DNA from: Cephaloticoccus sp.
GTDB lineage: Bacteria; Verrucomicrobiota; Verrucomicrobiia; Opitutales; Opitutaceae
Direction: 5' to 3'
Length of the DNA stretch: 64,000 bases
NCBI GenBank assembly: GCA_030833445.1
Contig: JAURHD010000014.1
Coordinates: forward strand, 1 to 64,000
Under the pieces are notes generated by a model. That model saw only the letters and a program-made list of their open reading frames with translations. It did not search any database and was not told the origin of the DNA. Positions 9,616 through 20,093 of the stretch are shown one piece after another (the stretch's first letter is position 1; each line of letters starts with the position of its first letter). Position numbers and translations under genes: made by a program.

Positions 9616-10089
9616 ATGAGCGCCCGGTCCAACCCTGTAGATTTGATTGCCCAAGCGACGGAACAATTTTCCGACCGACCCTCATGGGACGAATATTTCA
9701 TGGCGACCGCCGTGCTGATCTCCACTCGCTCGAGCTGTGAACGACTCAACGTCGGCTGCGTAATCGTAACCGGTGGCGAACGGAAAAACCGCATCGTGGC
9801 GGCAGGTTACAACGGCTACCTGCCGGGCACCCCGCATGTCTCCCGGGTAAGGGATGGGCACGAACAGGCGACGGTGCATGCGGAGCAAAATGCCGTGGCA
9901 GATGCCGCCCGTCGCGGCAGCTCCGTGGAAGGGTGCGTCGCCTACGTGACCCATTATCCGTGCGTCAACTGCGCAAAGATTCTCGCTGCCTCAGGTATCG
10001 CCGAAATTCGCTATCGCCTCGATTACAGCAACGACCCGCTGGTCGCGCCCATGTTGGCGGAAGTCGGGGTCAAGACCCTGAAGCTTTGA
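9616..10089 (+). CDS. dCMP / cytidine deaminase family protein
   Basis: RPSWDEYFMATAVLISTRSSCERLNVGCVIV, VHAEQNAVADAA, THYPCVNCAKIL; start codon ambiguous (9592 or 9616). Confidence 0.9.
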   Translation: MSARSNPVDLIAQATEQFSDRPSWDEYFMATAVLISTRSSCERLNVGCVIVTGGERKNRIVAAGYNGYLPGTPHVSRVRDGHEQATVHAEQNAVADAARRGSSVEGCVAYVTHYPCVNCAKILAASGIAEIRYRLDYSNDPLVAPMLAEVGVKTLKL

Positions 10090-10095
10090 CTTGTC

Positions 10096-10653
10096 ATGCG
10101 CGGACATCGTCCAACCAAGAAAAAGACAGGTAATGTGGCGGGCTCGTTGCTCCTTGCTCATCCCGCTTTGCAGGACCCGAATTTCCGGCATGCCGTGATT
10201 CTCATGTCGGAACACAATGACGAAGGGGCGATGGGCGTGGTCTTGAATCGTCCGGAGGAAAAGCGACTCGGGGCATTGAGCGGCGATTTTGCCCTTGGTC
10301 CCTTGGCCCAGGTTCCGATCTACAGCGGCGGACCGGTCCAGGAACGCCAATTACTATTAATCGCATGGGAACTGCAGGATGACGGGTTCAGAATGCATTT
10401 TGGCATCGAGCCCGGCCGGGCGGAACAATGCCTGCAGGATGGCATGCAGGTGAGGGCGTTTCTTGGCTATTCCGGCTGGGATGCAGGTCATTTGGAGAAT
10501 GAAATGCGCCACAATACTTGGGTGGTGTCGGACATCCCGGATGGTCTGATCGATTACCCGCAGGATGAGAATCTCTGGCGTCGGGTGCTGGGGGCCAAAG
10601 GCGATGAATGGCGTTTACTTGCCGAGGAGCCGGATGACACCAGTCTCAATTGA
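10096..10653 (+). CDS. YqgE/AlgH family protein
   Basis: GSLLLAHPALQDPNFRHAVILMSEHNDEGAMGVVLNRP and FLGYSGWDAGHLENEM. Confidence 0.94.
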   Translation: MRGHRPTKKKTGNVAGSLLLAHPALQDPNFRHAVILMSEHNDEGAMGVVLNRPEEKRLGALSGDFALGPLAQVPIYSGGPVQERQLLLIAWELQDDGFRMHFGIEPGRAEQCLQDGMQVRAFLGYSGWDAGHLENEMRHNTWVVSDIPDGLIDYPQDENLWRRVLGAKGDEWRLLAEEPDDTSLN

Positions 10654-10797
10654 CCCAGTTGGCCGCTGGAACTAGGTTGAATTGAAGTGTTTCTGTAATT
10701 TGGTGTCCGGAACCGTCTGGCTTTGGGTAAAAGTGCCCTCCAGATTCCGACATTTCGGTTGACAGAGGGTGGCTAGCTCTCTGTTTTCAGCCCTTTT

Positions 10798-10923
10798 ATG
10801 AAAGTTGTCTCCTCCATCAAATCTGCGAAGAAGCGTCACCCTGACTGCCAGGTTGTGCGTCGGAAGGGCCGCATCTACGTGATCAACAAGACCAACCCCC
10901 GCTTCAAGGCGCGTCAGGGTTAA
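10798..10923 (+). CDS. rpmJ: 50S ribosomal protein L36 (zinc-free C- type)
   Basis: My translation: [41 protein letters not shown]; absent from supplied ORF list because of size. Confidence 0.95.
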   Translation: MKVVSSIKSAKKRHPDCQVVRRKGRIYVINKTNPRFKARQG

Positions 10924-10939
10924 TAAACCATTTATACCT

Positions 10940-11188
10940 GTGAAAGCCACCGGCCATCCCGCTCTCAATAATGTCTGCTTCCTCGACGTTGCCACCGGCA
11001 AACGTTTCCTGACGAAGTCCACCATGAAGTCCGCTCGCAAGGAGCAGATCGACGGTCAGGAATACTTCGTCATCGTTCGTGATGTGACGATGGATTCGCA
11101 CCCGGCTTACACCGGTGAAAAGCGCCTCGTCGATACCGCGGGCCGCGTCGAGAAGTTCACCAGCAAGTTCAAGCGCGCCCGCAAGTAA
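10940..11188 (+). CDS. rpmE2: 50S ribosomal protein L31 type B (zinc-free)
   Basis: MKATGHPALNNVCFLDVATGKRFLTKSTMKS, no CxxC motif; adjacent to rpmJ. Confidence 0.92.
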   Translation: MKATGHPALNNVCFLDVATGKRFLTKSTMKSARKEQIDGQEYFVIVRDVTMDSHPAYTGEKRLVDTAGRVEKFTSKFKRARK

Positions 11189-11215
11189 TTCACTGGAATT
11201 CAGGATTAATTTTCC

Positions 11216-11242
11216 AAGCCTGCCGTTATGGCAGGCTTTTTT
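11216..11242 (+). terminator. Rho-independent terminator after rpmE2
   Basis: AAGCCTGCC-GTTAT-GGCAGGCTT followed by T run. Confidence 0.9.
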
Positions 11243-11279
11243 ATTGCCGCGAATCCGGGGTGCTTGACTGTCTAGCACG

Positions 11280-11924
11280 ATGGCGGCGCCCAAACTGATA
11301 TTCTTCGACTGCGACAGCACCCTCAGTGCGATTGAAGGAATTGATGAACTGGCGCGCCTGAGGGGCCCCGATTGTTTCGCCCGGATCGAGCAGATGACCC
11401 GCGATGCCATGGACGGTAAGCTGCCGATCGATGAGATTTTCGCGCGCCGCTTGGATATCATCCGCCCAACACGGGATGAAGTGGATCAGGTCGGGCAAAT
11501 GTATATCACGCAGATGGAGCCGTCGGCGGAGAGCGTGGTTCAGCGACTGCGCGCGGAGGGTTGGACCCTGATAATTTTGAGTGCCGGCTATACCGAGGTG
11601 ATTCAGCCACTGGCCGACCATCTCGGGATTGAACGAATCGAGGCGGTGGGCCTTAGCTTTGATGCGGAGGGAAATTATCAGGACTATGATCGTGATTTCC
11701 CGACGACGCGAAATGGCGGCAAACCGGCACGAATCTTGCAAATACAGGATGAACTGAAACCGGCGCGCACCGTCATGGTGGGCGATGGGATCAGTGACTT
11801 GGAAACACTGGGGGTGGTTGACCTTTTTGTCGGATTTGGCGGATATGTGGAACGACCAAAGGTCAAAGCCGGCGCCCGGGTGTTCATCCGCAGTTTGGCC
11901 GAATTATTTTATCATCTAACATGA
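11280..11924 (+). CDS. HAD-family phosphatase, phosphoserine phosphatase-like
   Basis: FFDCDSTLSAIEGIDELARLRG, LIILSAGYTEVIQPLADHLGI, MVGDGISDLE. Confidence 0.88.
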   Translation: MAAPKLIFFDCDSTLSAIEGIDELARLRGPDCFARIEQMTRDAMDGKLPIDEIFARRLDIIRPTRDEVDQVGQMYITQMEPSAESVVQRLRAEGWTLIILSAGYTEVIQPLADHLGIERIEAVGLSFDAEGNYQDYDRDFPTTRNGGKPARILQIQDELKPARTVMVGDGISDLETLGVVDLFVGFGGYVERPKVKAGARVFIRSLAELFYHLT

Positions 11925-13435
11925 TCCAACGTTTTCTTCGCTCCGTGTTTCTTTTTACGGCCCTGACCATCGGTCCGATGCTGTGGTCGGCCGAAGGCGT
12001 GCACTTGGCGCAACCGGACGCCCCATTTCCCCGTGAAATCGACAGTTATGAGACCTCGGCGGCCACGAGTGTGATCGAGGTCATCAAGGCCCGGGCCGTT
12101 CAAGAGCCGTTTAATATAGTGGCCACGGTTATCTTTATCCTGGCCGTATTGCACACTTTCATGACTGCACGGATTCGCCACTGGTCGCATGTGGTAGAGG
12201 CGCGTCACGCCAAACGATTGAAGGCGCGGATTGAATCGAGTGACAATGATGAGGATGGCAATCCGGATGAAGTGAGTTTCGGAGGGCAAATCCTGCATTT
12301 TCTTGGTGAGATCGAGGCGGTCTTTGGTATCTGGGCGCTCGTGCTTTTTATCGCGATTAGCGTCAACAAAGGCCTCGACACGGCGATTTATTACATTGGT
12401 GAAAAGGTGAACTTCACCGAACCGATGTTTGTCGTGATTATTATGGCACTGGCTTCGACCCGGCCGGTACTGCGTCTGGCGGAAAAATGCCTGCGTCTCG
12501 TGGCCCGTCTAGGCAAGGAGACCCCCTTGGCATGGTGGCTGAGTATTCTGACGATGGCGCCGTTGCTGGGCTCCTTCATCACCGAGCCCGCAGCCATGAC
12601 GATAGCCGCTCTGCTGCTGGCCAAGCAGTTCTACGACCTCAAGCCGAGCAACCGTCTGAAGTATGCCACCATCGGGCTGCTCTTCGTAAATATTTCAATT
12701 GGGGGCACGTTGACCCATTTTGCCGCTCCTCCGGTGCTGATGGTAGCAGCTGCTTGGGGCTGGGACATGAAGTTTATGTTCACCCATTTTGGCTGGCATG
12801 CGATCTCAGGCATCGTGTTGTCCAACGCCGCCTATTTCTTCATTTTCCGCAAGGAGTTGCTGGGACTGAAAGGGGCTCCCGTGGTGAAAGAAAATCCCGA
12901 CGATGCGATTCCGGTATGGGTCACCGGGGTGCATTTGATCTTTTTGGCCTTTACGGTCTGGATGGCGCATTATCCCGTGCTGTTCATTGGTGGCTTTTTG
13001 TTCTTCCTGGCATTCTCGCAAGCTACCGCCCACCACCAAAGCAAGACGGAGCTGCGCACACCATTGCTGGTTGGTTTCTTTCTAGCTGGGTTGGTGATTC
13101 ACGGTGGCCTGCAGGCCTGGTGGATTCAGCCCGTGCTTGGTTCGCTGGGGGAAATACCCTTGTTTGCCGGAGCGACGATTCTCACTGCGTTTAACGACAA
13201 CGCAGCGATTACCTATCTGGCGACGTTGGTGCCAAATTTCAGCGATGAACTAAAATTCGCGGTCGTTTCCGGGGCTGTGACTGGGGGTGGCCTGACCGTG
13301 ATCGCCAATGCGCCGAATCCGGCGGGACAGTCGATTCTGCAACGGTATTTCGAAGACGGTGTTTCGCCCTTGGGTCTGCTGTTGGCCGCCTTGTTGCCGA
13401 CGGCGCTCGTCGCATTCTCGTTTATGGTGTTGTAA
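11921..13435 (+). CDS. Putative Na+/H+ antiporter (polytopic membrane protein)
   Basis: Multiple TM segments; ITEPAAMTIAALLLAKQFYDLKPSNRLKYATIGLLFVNISIGGTLTHFAAPPVLMVA; ATGA overlap with upstream gene. Confidence 0.8.
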   Translation: MIQRFLRSVFLFTALTIGPMLWSAEGVHLAQPDAPFPREIDSYETSAATSVIEVIKARAVQEPFNIVATVIFILAVLHTFMTARIRHWSHVVEARHAKRLKARIESSDNDEDGNPDEVSFGGQILHFLGEIEAVFGIWALVLFIAISVNKGLDTAIYYIGEKVNFTEPMFVVIIMALASTRPVLRLAEKCLRLVARLGKETPLAWWLSILTMAPLLGSFITEPAAMTIAALLLAKQFYDLKPSNRLKYATIGLLFVNISIGGTLTHFAAPPVLMVAAAWGWDMKFMFTHFGWHAISGIVLSNAAYFFIFRKELLGLKGAPVVKENPDDAIPVWVTGVHLIFLAFTVWMAHYPVLFIGGFLFFLAFSQATAHHQSKTELRTPLLVGFFLAGLVIHGGLQAWWIQPVLGSLGEIPLFAGATILTAFNDNAAITYLATLVPNFSDELKFAVVSGAVTGGGLTVIANAPNPAGQSILQRYFEDGVSPLGLLLAALLPTALVAFSFMVL

Positions 13436-14474
13436 GCGGGTTCTGCCGCACATTCGCACGCAGTTCAGCAGAGGAGAGCAGGCAATCGATCAGGTAGGCG
13501 CGTGACACGCCTTTGGCGAGTTGGCTCCGATAAAATGTCGCACCGGCCTCATCGGCCGGACGGCCCAATATAGTCTCAAAGGCTTTTCCGAGAAATTCAT
13601 GGTTAGTAAAGCGAGTTGTTGAGGCCAACCAAGTTGAGGAGAATTCACGGAGACTACGTCGCCCTGACAGGATGGCTTCCTTTGCCATTGGGTTAGGCTG
13701 CCCCAATCGGTTTAGTAGATCGCCCAACGCTTCAATATTCCATTGTGGCGGCAAAGCCGTGGCATTGGCGGGGTTGCTCTGCCCGGATTTCAAGCATGCC
13801 GTGATCCAGTAATACTGGGTTTGTTCGCCCCATGTATCGACAATGTTGAAACCGGCCCCCTGTAAGATCTGCCGAATCTCGTTCGGTTTAAACCATACAC
13901 CGAGCCATGTGTCCGCGCCGCGCAGTAAGGAGCGTTCCCGTCCATCCACCTGAAATTTGAAGACCCCGCCAGGTTTCAATACCCGCGCTGTTTCCTGGAT
14001 ATAGCGGCTTATGGCGCGTTTGGAAGGGATGTGTTGGAAGACGACAAAGGAGTAAACGTAATCGAGGGTTTGGCTCGGAAACATGTTCAAGGAACCATCG
14101 GTGACTTCGAGCCGCGCGTTGGGCAGATCTGAGAGCAGCTCACGGCCTTTGGAAATCATACCCGGGGCAATATCCACCCCGTTGATTGCGGCCAGACGCT
14201 TGGCCAATGGCCGCATTAAGCGGCCGACTCCGCAGCCAATCTCCAAGGCGCACGTCTGCTCGTTCACACTGATGCCATTGAGAATATGCTGCGTGACATC
14301 CGCTTCACCCGATGCCCAGAAAGTATGGTCGTTTTCGGCGTAACCGCGTCCGATGAAGCCGTAGGCATCCGATTGGGCGCGCTGTTCCCATTCGACCTGC
14401 ATGCGGCGGTTGGGTTGCCACCAACGGGTGACCAGTCTGCGCCAGAAACGGGGGCCGCCGATGGGTAAATTCAT
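13422..14474 (-). CDS. Class I SAM methyltransferase with C-terminal DUF4214-like domain
   Basis: ALEIGCGVGRLMRPLAKRLAAINGVDIAPGMI; C-terminal FLGKAFETILGRPADEAGATFYRSQLAKGVSRAYLIDCLLSSAE resembles DUF4214. Confidence 0.8.
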   Translation of the reverse strand: MNLPIGGPRFWRRLVTRWWQPNRRMQVEWEQRAQSDAYGFIGRGYAENDHTFWASGEADVTQHILNGISVNEQTCALEIGCGVGRLMRPLAKRLAAINGVDIAPGMISKGRELLSDLPNARLEVTDGSLNMFPSQTLDYVYSFVVFQHIPSKRAISRYIQETARVLKPGGVFKFQVDGRERSLLRGADTWLGVWFKPNEIRQILQGAGFNIVDTWGEQTQYYWITACLKSGQSNPANATALPPQWNIEALGDLLNRLGQPNPMAKEAILSGRRSLREFSSTWLASTTRFTNHEFLGKAFETILGRPADEAGATFYRSQLAKGVSRAYLIDCLLSSAELRANVRQNPLTTP

Positions 14475-14515
14475 GCGACCCCGAGCACACGGAAACCACC
14501 ACGCATGGCAAGGAC

Positions 14516-15790
14516 TCAGGGAAATAATCCGCGGCTTTGCTTGGCCTCGGCGACCCGGCCGATACCGAGCGTCAAGGCGGCCAACCGGCGGCTGAACTTG
14601 AACTTCCGCTTTTGCGCCTCCACCGAGTCCTTCGCTTTGTCGAGGATGGCGTATAGTTTCTCAATCACCTCGTCGCGGGTCCAGTAGTAGTTGGCCCGGT
14701 TTTGCAGCCATTCAAAATAGGACACGACGACGCCGCCTGAATTGCAGAGAATGTCGGGAATAATCTGAATGTCCCCGCGCTGTTCGATCAGCCGATCGGC
14801 CCCGTTGGTGGTGGGTCCATTGGCTGCCTCGGCCAGAATCTGGCAGCGGAGCTTTTTGGCGTTTTTCTCGTGGATCACACGTTCCAGCGCCGCGGGCACC
14901 AGAACCGTGCACTTGAGCTCCAGCAACTGTTCATTGGTGATCGATTCGCCGAGGTGATAGTCCTTCAGGGTCTTGGCGTATTGCAGATAGGCCAAGGCCT
15001 TTTGGATATCGATGCCTTTGGCGTCGTAGATGCCCCCGGTGTAATCCGAAATGGCGATGATCTTGGCCCCGAACTGCGCGAGGGCGAGGGCGGTCTCGCT
15101 ACCGACATTACCAAAACCCTGGATGGCGACGGTGGACTTCTTGATCGGGATTTTCATGTCCTCGAGATACTTTTTAACGAGGTAGGCTACGCCGGCCCCG
15201 GTGGCTTCGCGCCGGCCCTGTGAGCCGCCGAGCGCGATGGGCTTGCCGGTCACGACCGCCGGTTCATTGTGGCCGACGTGATTGGAATAGGTATCCATCA
15301 TCCAGCCCATGATTTTCTCATTAGTGCCGACATCGGGAGCGGCGATATCGATATCCGGCCCTAGGACACTGATCATTTCCTGCATATAGCGGCGCGAGAG
15401 CCGCTCCAGCTCATTTTCGGAAAGCTGGGAAGGATTGACGATGACGCCCCCCTTGGCTCCGCCATAGGGCAAGCCGACGAGGGAACACTTCCAGCTCATC
15501 CACATGGACAATGCGGCGACCTCACCGATGGTCACATTTTGATGGAAACGGATGCCGCCCTTTGATGGACCGGTGGAGAGATTGTGCTGCACCCGGTAGC
15601 CTTCGTAGACGGTGACGGTGCCATCGTCGCGTCGGACCGGCAGGGCAACGCACAGGCAGCGCCGGGGATATTTGGTGCGATCACGAATGGCTTCGGGGAG
15701 GCTGATGGCATCGGCGGCGACGTCGAATTGACGGCAGGCCATTTTAAATACGTCGGAATCGTATAGGGACGAGACGATTACTTTGGACAT
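14516..15790 (-). CDS. gdhA: Glu/Leu/Phe/Val dehydrogenase
   Basis: GPSKGGIRFHQNVTIGEVAALSMWMSWKCSLVGLPYGGAKGGV; VAIQGFGNVGSETA. Confidence 0.95.
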   Translation of the reverse strand: MSKVIVSSLYDSDVFKMACRQFDVAADAISLPEAIRDRTKYPRRCLCVALPVRRDDGTVTVYEGYRVQHNLSTGPSKGGIRFHQNVTIGEVAALSMWMSWKCSLVGLPYGGAKGGVIVNPSQLSENELERLSRRYMQEMISVLGPDIDIAAPDVGTNEKIMGWMMDTYSNHVGHNEPAVVTGKPIALGGSQGRREATGAGVAYLVKKYLEDMKIPIKKSTVAIQGFGNVGSETALALAQFGAKIIAISDYTGGIYDAKGIDIQKALAYLQYAKTLKDYHLGESITNEQLLELKCTVLVPAALERVIHEKNAKKLRCQILAEAANGPTTNGADRLIEQRGDIQIIPDILCNSGGVVVSYFEWLQNRANYYWTRDEVIEKLYAILDKAKDSVEAQKRKFKFSRRLAALTLGIGRVAEAKQSRGLFP

Positions 15791-15935
15791 GGAGGCTAAA
15801 GGTTGGGGTTGCGCCGGGAAGGCGGGGTTTGTTTATGACAAAACGCTGGGCCATGGTTCCCGGTTTAGCAATTGGCTTCGTGGAACATGGGCAGTTCAAT
15901 GACGTCAACTTATTCGGTCTAGATGACCCGATGAT

Positions 15936-17345
15936 ATGCTTTCCGTGCTAAAATTTCTCCGCTGGCTATTCCAAAAAGTAGCGGCTGCGCTGCTGATGGT
16001 CGTGCTGGCGTTGGCGGCTTACGGTTTATGGATATTTCTGCGCGATAACGTCGATTTCGACCTGCATCGTCACGAGATCGTCCGGGCGTTGAATGGTGAA
16101 CGCACTCACATCCGGGAAGCCCTGATTGATGTGGATCACCGACTTGAAAAGCTCTCGCAAACCATTGTTGCGGAGAAGGAAAGGGCGAGTCAGGCCCAAA
16201 AGGTCATCACCAAGTTGAAGGATTTGGAGAGCACATGGGACAAGTTGATTGGGAATCCCGAACAACAGGCAGCCAACGCCCAGCAAATTGTGAAGATGGA
16301 ACAGTTGCGGCTGGATGCTTTGGAAAAAGTGGAAGACCTTGAGCGGCAGTATAGCCGGACAACCTGGGAGCGGGATGGCTTGGAAGTGGCTCTGGGCAAA
16401 TTGGAAACCCAGATTGTCAAAGTTGAGGCGCAACGTTCGAAGGTGATGCACTATGTGATGCAGGCATGGGAAAGGCTGCGTTGGTGGCTGCTCGTGGCCT
16501 TGGCGCTGTATTTTTTAGGGCCGACCGTCGGCAAGCTCTTCATGTATTACGGAATTGCGCCGACGGTCATGCGGGGCCGCCCTGTCCGTTTGTCGAATGA
16601 GGTGGCGCAATTGCCTGAGATTAGTCCCAGCCACGTTTCCCTCGATCTGGGCCTAAAGAGAGGTGAGCGCTTATGGATTCGGGAGCGGTTTCTGCAGGCA
16701 TCGGATGAGGGGCTAAAAAAGCGCACCCGCTTGCTGCTGGATTGGCGGATCCCGTTTACCTGTCTCGCGAGTGGTTTGGTGGAGTTGGTGGAATTGGAAT
16801 CCGCCAGTGTGGATGGAACCGAACACATCACCCTTTCCAATCAAGCCAACCCACACATCGAATTGTGCCTGATCACATTAACCGCAGGCTCCTCGATTAT
16901 CCTGCGCCCGAGTTTCTTGGCTGGTGCCACGGCGGTGGATGGTCAAAGGGTCAGGATCCGTCGCCGATGGCAGATCTTCCGGTGGCAGGCTTGGGTGACA
17001 TTGCAGTTCCGCTACTTTGAATTTGTCGGACCCAGTCGTTTGATCATAGCCGGGAGCCGAGGGGTGCGGGCGGAACGACTGGAGAAACGTGACAGTGGTC
17101 GACCAGCGGCCCGGCGCACCAATCAGGATGCCACGGTCGGTTTTACCCCCAGTCTCGATTACAAACCGGTGCGGGCTGAGACATTCTGGGGTTATTACCG
17201 CGGGATGAACCCGTTGTTTGATGATTTGTTTTCAGGGAGCGGATTGTTTTTGTGTCAGGAAATCTCCACGGAAGGGGATGCTGGCCGTGCGCGAAAGTTC
17301 TGGGCTGGCCTCTGGGGCTCGATGCTCAAAGTCTTCGGACTGTGA
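15936..17345 (+). CDS. Membrane protein: TM, coiled coil, TM, then beta-rich C-terminal region; function unknown
   Basis: Two hydrophobic segments flanking a heptad-like region, long soluble C-terminus; no family recognised. Confidence 0.7.
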   Translation: MLSVLKFLRWLFQKVAAALLMVVLALAAYGLWIFLRDNVDFDLHRHEIVRALNGERTHIREALIDVDHRLEKLSQTIVAEKERASQAQKVITKLKDLESTWDKLIGNPEQQAANAQQIVKMEQLRLDALEKVEDLERQYSRTTWERDGLEVALGKLETQIVKVEAQRSKVMHYVMQAWERLRWWLLVALALYFLGPTVGKLFMYYGIAPTVMRGRPVRLSNEVAQLPEISPSHVSLDLGLKRGERLWIRERFLQASDEGLKKRTRLLLDWRIPFTCLASGLVELVELESASVDGTEHITLSNQANPHIELCLITLTAGSSIILRPSFLAGATAVDGQRVRIRRRWQIFRWQAWVTLQFRYFEFVGPSRLIIAGSRGVRAERLEKRDSGRPAARRTNQDATVGFTPSLDYKPVRAETFWGYYRGMNPLFDDLFSGSGLFLCQEISTEGDAGRARKFWAGLWGSMLKVFGL

Positions 17346-18013
17346 GCAAACCGTATACTACACTGGGCGTATTATTTGATTGGGATGGGGTCATTATCGA
17401 CTCATCCCGTCAGCATGAAGAGAGCTGGGAGCGACTGGCACTTGAGCTCAACGCGCCGTTGCCGGCCGATCACTTCAAGGTCGGGTTTGGCCGCAAGAAT
17501 GAATGGATCATTCCGAACTTGCTGAATTGGAGCCAGGACAAGGAAGAGATTCACCGGCTTTCGTTACGCAAAGAAGCGCTTTACCGCGAGATCGTGGTGG
17601 AGCGTAGATTGGAGGCACTGCCGGGGGTGGCGGAATTTTTGCAGCGTTTGAAATCCGCCGGGGTGCCCACCTGTGTCGGCTCGTCCACCCATCGCGAGAA
17701 TATTGATACGATTATCGGGGTGTTGGGGTTTGCGGATTACTTTGGCGGTATAGTGACAGCAGAAGACGTCAGTCACGGGAAACCCGACCCGGAGGTGTTT
17801 TTGAAGGCCGCGGCGAAGACCGGATGTGCCCCGGCACAGTGCATTGTCTTTGAGGATGCTTATGCCGGGATTGAAGCGGCGAGAGCCGGCGGTATGAAAG
17901 TGGTGGGGGTGGCCACGACGCATCCAGCCTCGGCATTGCAGATGACCGACCGGGTAGTCGAGCGATTGGATGAACTGACGGTTGCGGATTTGGAGACCCT
18001 GATTTCCAGTTAG
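17342..18013 (+). CDS. HAD hydrolase, beta-phosphoglucomutase-like
   Basis: VLFDWDGVIIDSSRQHEESW, GKPDPEVFLKAA, CIVFEDAYAGIEAARAGGM; likely GTG start at 17342. Confidence 0.88.
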   Translation: MSKPYTTLGVLFDWDGVIIDSSRQHEESWERLALELNAPLPADHFKVGFGRKNEWIIPNLLNWSQDKEEIHRLSLRKEALYREIVVERRLEALPGVAEFLQRLKSAGVPTCVGSSTHRENIDTIIGVLGFADYFGGIVTAEDVSHGKPDPEVFLKAAAKTGCAPAQCIVFEDAYAGIEAARAGGMKVVGVATTHPASALQMTDRVVERLDELTVADLETLISS

Positions 18014-18015
18014 GC

Positions 18016-20040
18016 ATGCTTTTTCAGCTAAAGTCCGATTACTCACCAACAGGGGATCAACCAGTGGCTATTGAGCAGTTGGTGGCCTCGATCAAGGCAG
18101 GGAATCGCGACCAAACCCTGCTGGGTGTGACCGGTTCGGGCAAAACCTTCACGATGGCCAACGTGATCGCGCAATGCGACCGGCCGACCTTGATCATCTC
18201 CCATAACAAGACTTTGGCGGCTCAGCTTTATTCCGAGTTTAAGAACTTCTTCCCGGAGAACGCAGTCGAGTATTTTGTCAGTTATTACGACTACTACCAG
18301 CCCGAGGCCTACATCGCTTCGAGCGACACCTATATCGAAAAGGACTCCTCGATTAATGAGGAAATCGAACGGCTCCGCATCGCCACGACGAATTCGTTGG
18401 TATCACGTCGGGATGTGATTGTGGTGGCCAGTGTATCGTGCATTTACGGACTTGGCTCGCCCGAGGATTTTACCGAGATGCGGATTGCGCTGCGCAAGGG
18501 CTACCCGTTCGGTCGCGATGTCCTGTTGGAAAAGTTGGTCGATAATATCTACGAGCGAAATGACTATGAACTGAAACGAGGCCGCTTCCGGGTGCGTGGT
18601 GATGTGGTGGATATCATGCCCGCCTATTCTGAGCAGGGTCTGCGCGTAGAATTCTTTGGGGACGAAATCGACAGCTTATCTGAATTCGATCCGCTGACCG
18701 GCAAGGTGTTGCGGACACTGGATCAATTCGATCTCTACCCGGCCAACCAGTATGTCACGACCCGCGGCAAACTGGATCCGGCGATTGTCACCATCAAGGC
18801 GGAGTTGGACGAGCGGGTGGCCTGGTTTGAGAAGCAGGGTAAATTGTTGGAAGCGCAGCGCATTCGCATGCGCACCAATTACGACTTGGAGATGCTGCAG
18901 GAAATGGGCTTCTGCAATGGCATCGAGAATTACTCACGGCATCTGACGGGACGTAATCCAGGTGACCGGCCTTTTTGCCTGATCGATTTTTTCCCGAAGG
19001 ATTTCATGCTGATGGTGGACGAAAGTCATGCCACCATCCCGCAAGTCGGCGGCATGTTCAATGGAGACAAAGCCCGGAAACAAAACCTGGTAGATTTCGG
19101 ATTTCGGTTGCCGTCTGCACTGGATAATCGACCCCAAAGTTTCGAGGAGTTCCGGAAAATCACCGGGCAAACCCTATTCGTCTCGGCGACGCCCGCGAAA
19201 TATGAAATCGAGCATTCGACTGTGGTAGCCGAGCAATTGATTCGGCCGACCGGATTGCTTGATCCCGAGATTTCACTGCGATCAACCAAAGGACAGGTCG
19301 AGGATCTGATCGGAGAAATCCGGGCGGCGGTGGGGCAGGGTGAGCGCGTGCTCGTGACCACGCTGACCAAGCGTCTTTCCGAGGATATCACCAGTTACCT
19401 GCGCGAGGCCAAAATCCGGGTGGAGTATCTGCACAGTGATATTGATGCGATTGAACGCGTGGAGATTCTGCGAAACTTACGCTTGGGCAATTTCGACGTG
19501 TTGGTGGGCATCAATCTGCTGAGGGAAGGACTTGATTTACCCGAGGTTGCCTTGGTCGCCATTCTTGATGCCGACAAGGAGGGTTTTCTCCGGAGTGAAA
19601 CCAGTCTGACACAAACGGCGGGCCGGGCTGCGCGTCATGAAAAAGGCCGGGTGATCTTTTATGCCGACAAGGTCACGGATTCCATCCGGCGGACGACCGA
19701 AACGGTAAATTATCGGCGGGAGAAGCAGATTGCGCATAATCTGGCGAACGGCATCACCCCTCGCAGTGTAATCCGGTCCGCGCAGGCGAGTTTACATGTC
19801 TACGACGGTTCTGGTGATAAGGAAGAAGTGGCGGTGGCTGAGTCCGCGGATGATGTAAATGCGGTTATTTCCGAATTGGAAACCGAGATGCTGGAGGCTT
19901 CGAGTAAATTGGAATTCGAGCGCGCCGCCCTCTTGCGTGACCAGATCGACGCGCTCCGCAGTGGCGATTATAAGAAAATCGCCCGCACGCAGAAGGCCGG
20001 TTACCATAAAGCCAAGGGCTCTCGCAAATCACGGTCGTGA
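18016..20040 (+). CDS. uvrB: Excinuclease ABC subunit B
   Basis: [45 protein letters not shown]-terminal UVR motif. Confidence 0.99.
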   Translation: MLFQLKSDYSPTGDQPVAIEQLVASIKAGNRDQTLLGVTGSGKTFTMANVIAQCDRPTLIISHNKTLAAQLYSEFKNFFPENAVEYFVSYYDYYQPEAYIASSDTYIEKDSSINEEIERLRIATTNSLVSRRDVIVVASVSCIYGLGSPEDFTEMRIALRKGYPFGRDVLLEKLVDNIYERNDYELKRGRFRVRGDVVDIMPAYSEQGLRVEFFGDEIDSLSEFDPLTGKVLRTLDQFDLYPANQYVTTRGKLDPAIVTIKAELDERVAWFEKQGKLLEAQRIRMRTNYDLEMLQEMGFCNGIENYSRHLTGRNPGDRPFCLIDFFPKDFMLMVDESHATIPQVGGMFNGDKARKQNLVDFGFRLPSALDNRPQSFEEFRKITGQTLFVSATPAKYEIEHSTVVAEQLIRPTGLLDPEISLRSTKGQVEDLIGEIRAAVGQGERVLVTTLTKRLSEDITSYLREAKIRVEYLHSDIDAIERVEILRNLRLGNFDVLVGINLLREGLDLPEVALVAILDADKEGFLRSETSLTQTAGRAARHEKGRVIFYADKVTDSIRRTTETVNYRREKQIAHNLANGITPRSVIRSAQASLHVYDGSGDKEEVAVAESADDVNAVISELETEMLEASSKLEFERAALLRDQIDALRSGDYKKIARTQKAGYHKAKGSRKSRS

Positions 20041-20093
20041 TGGGTGATTGCACGGAGATCCAATGCAATTTCAATTGATGAACCCACGGGATA

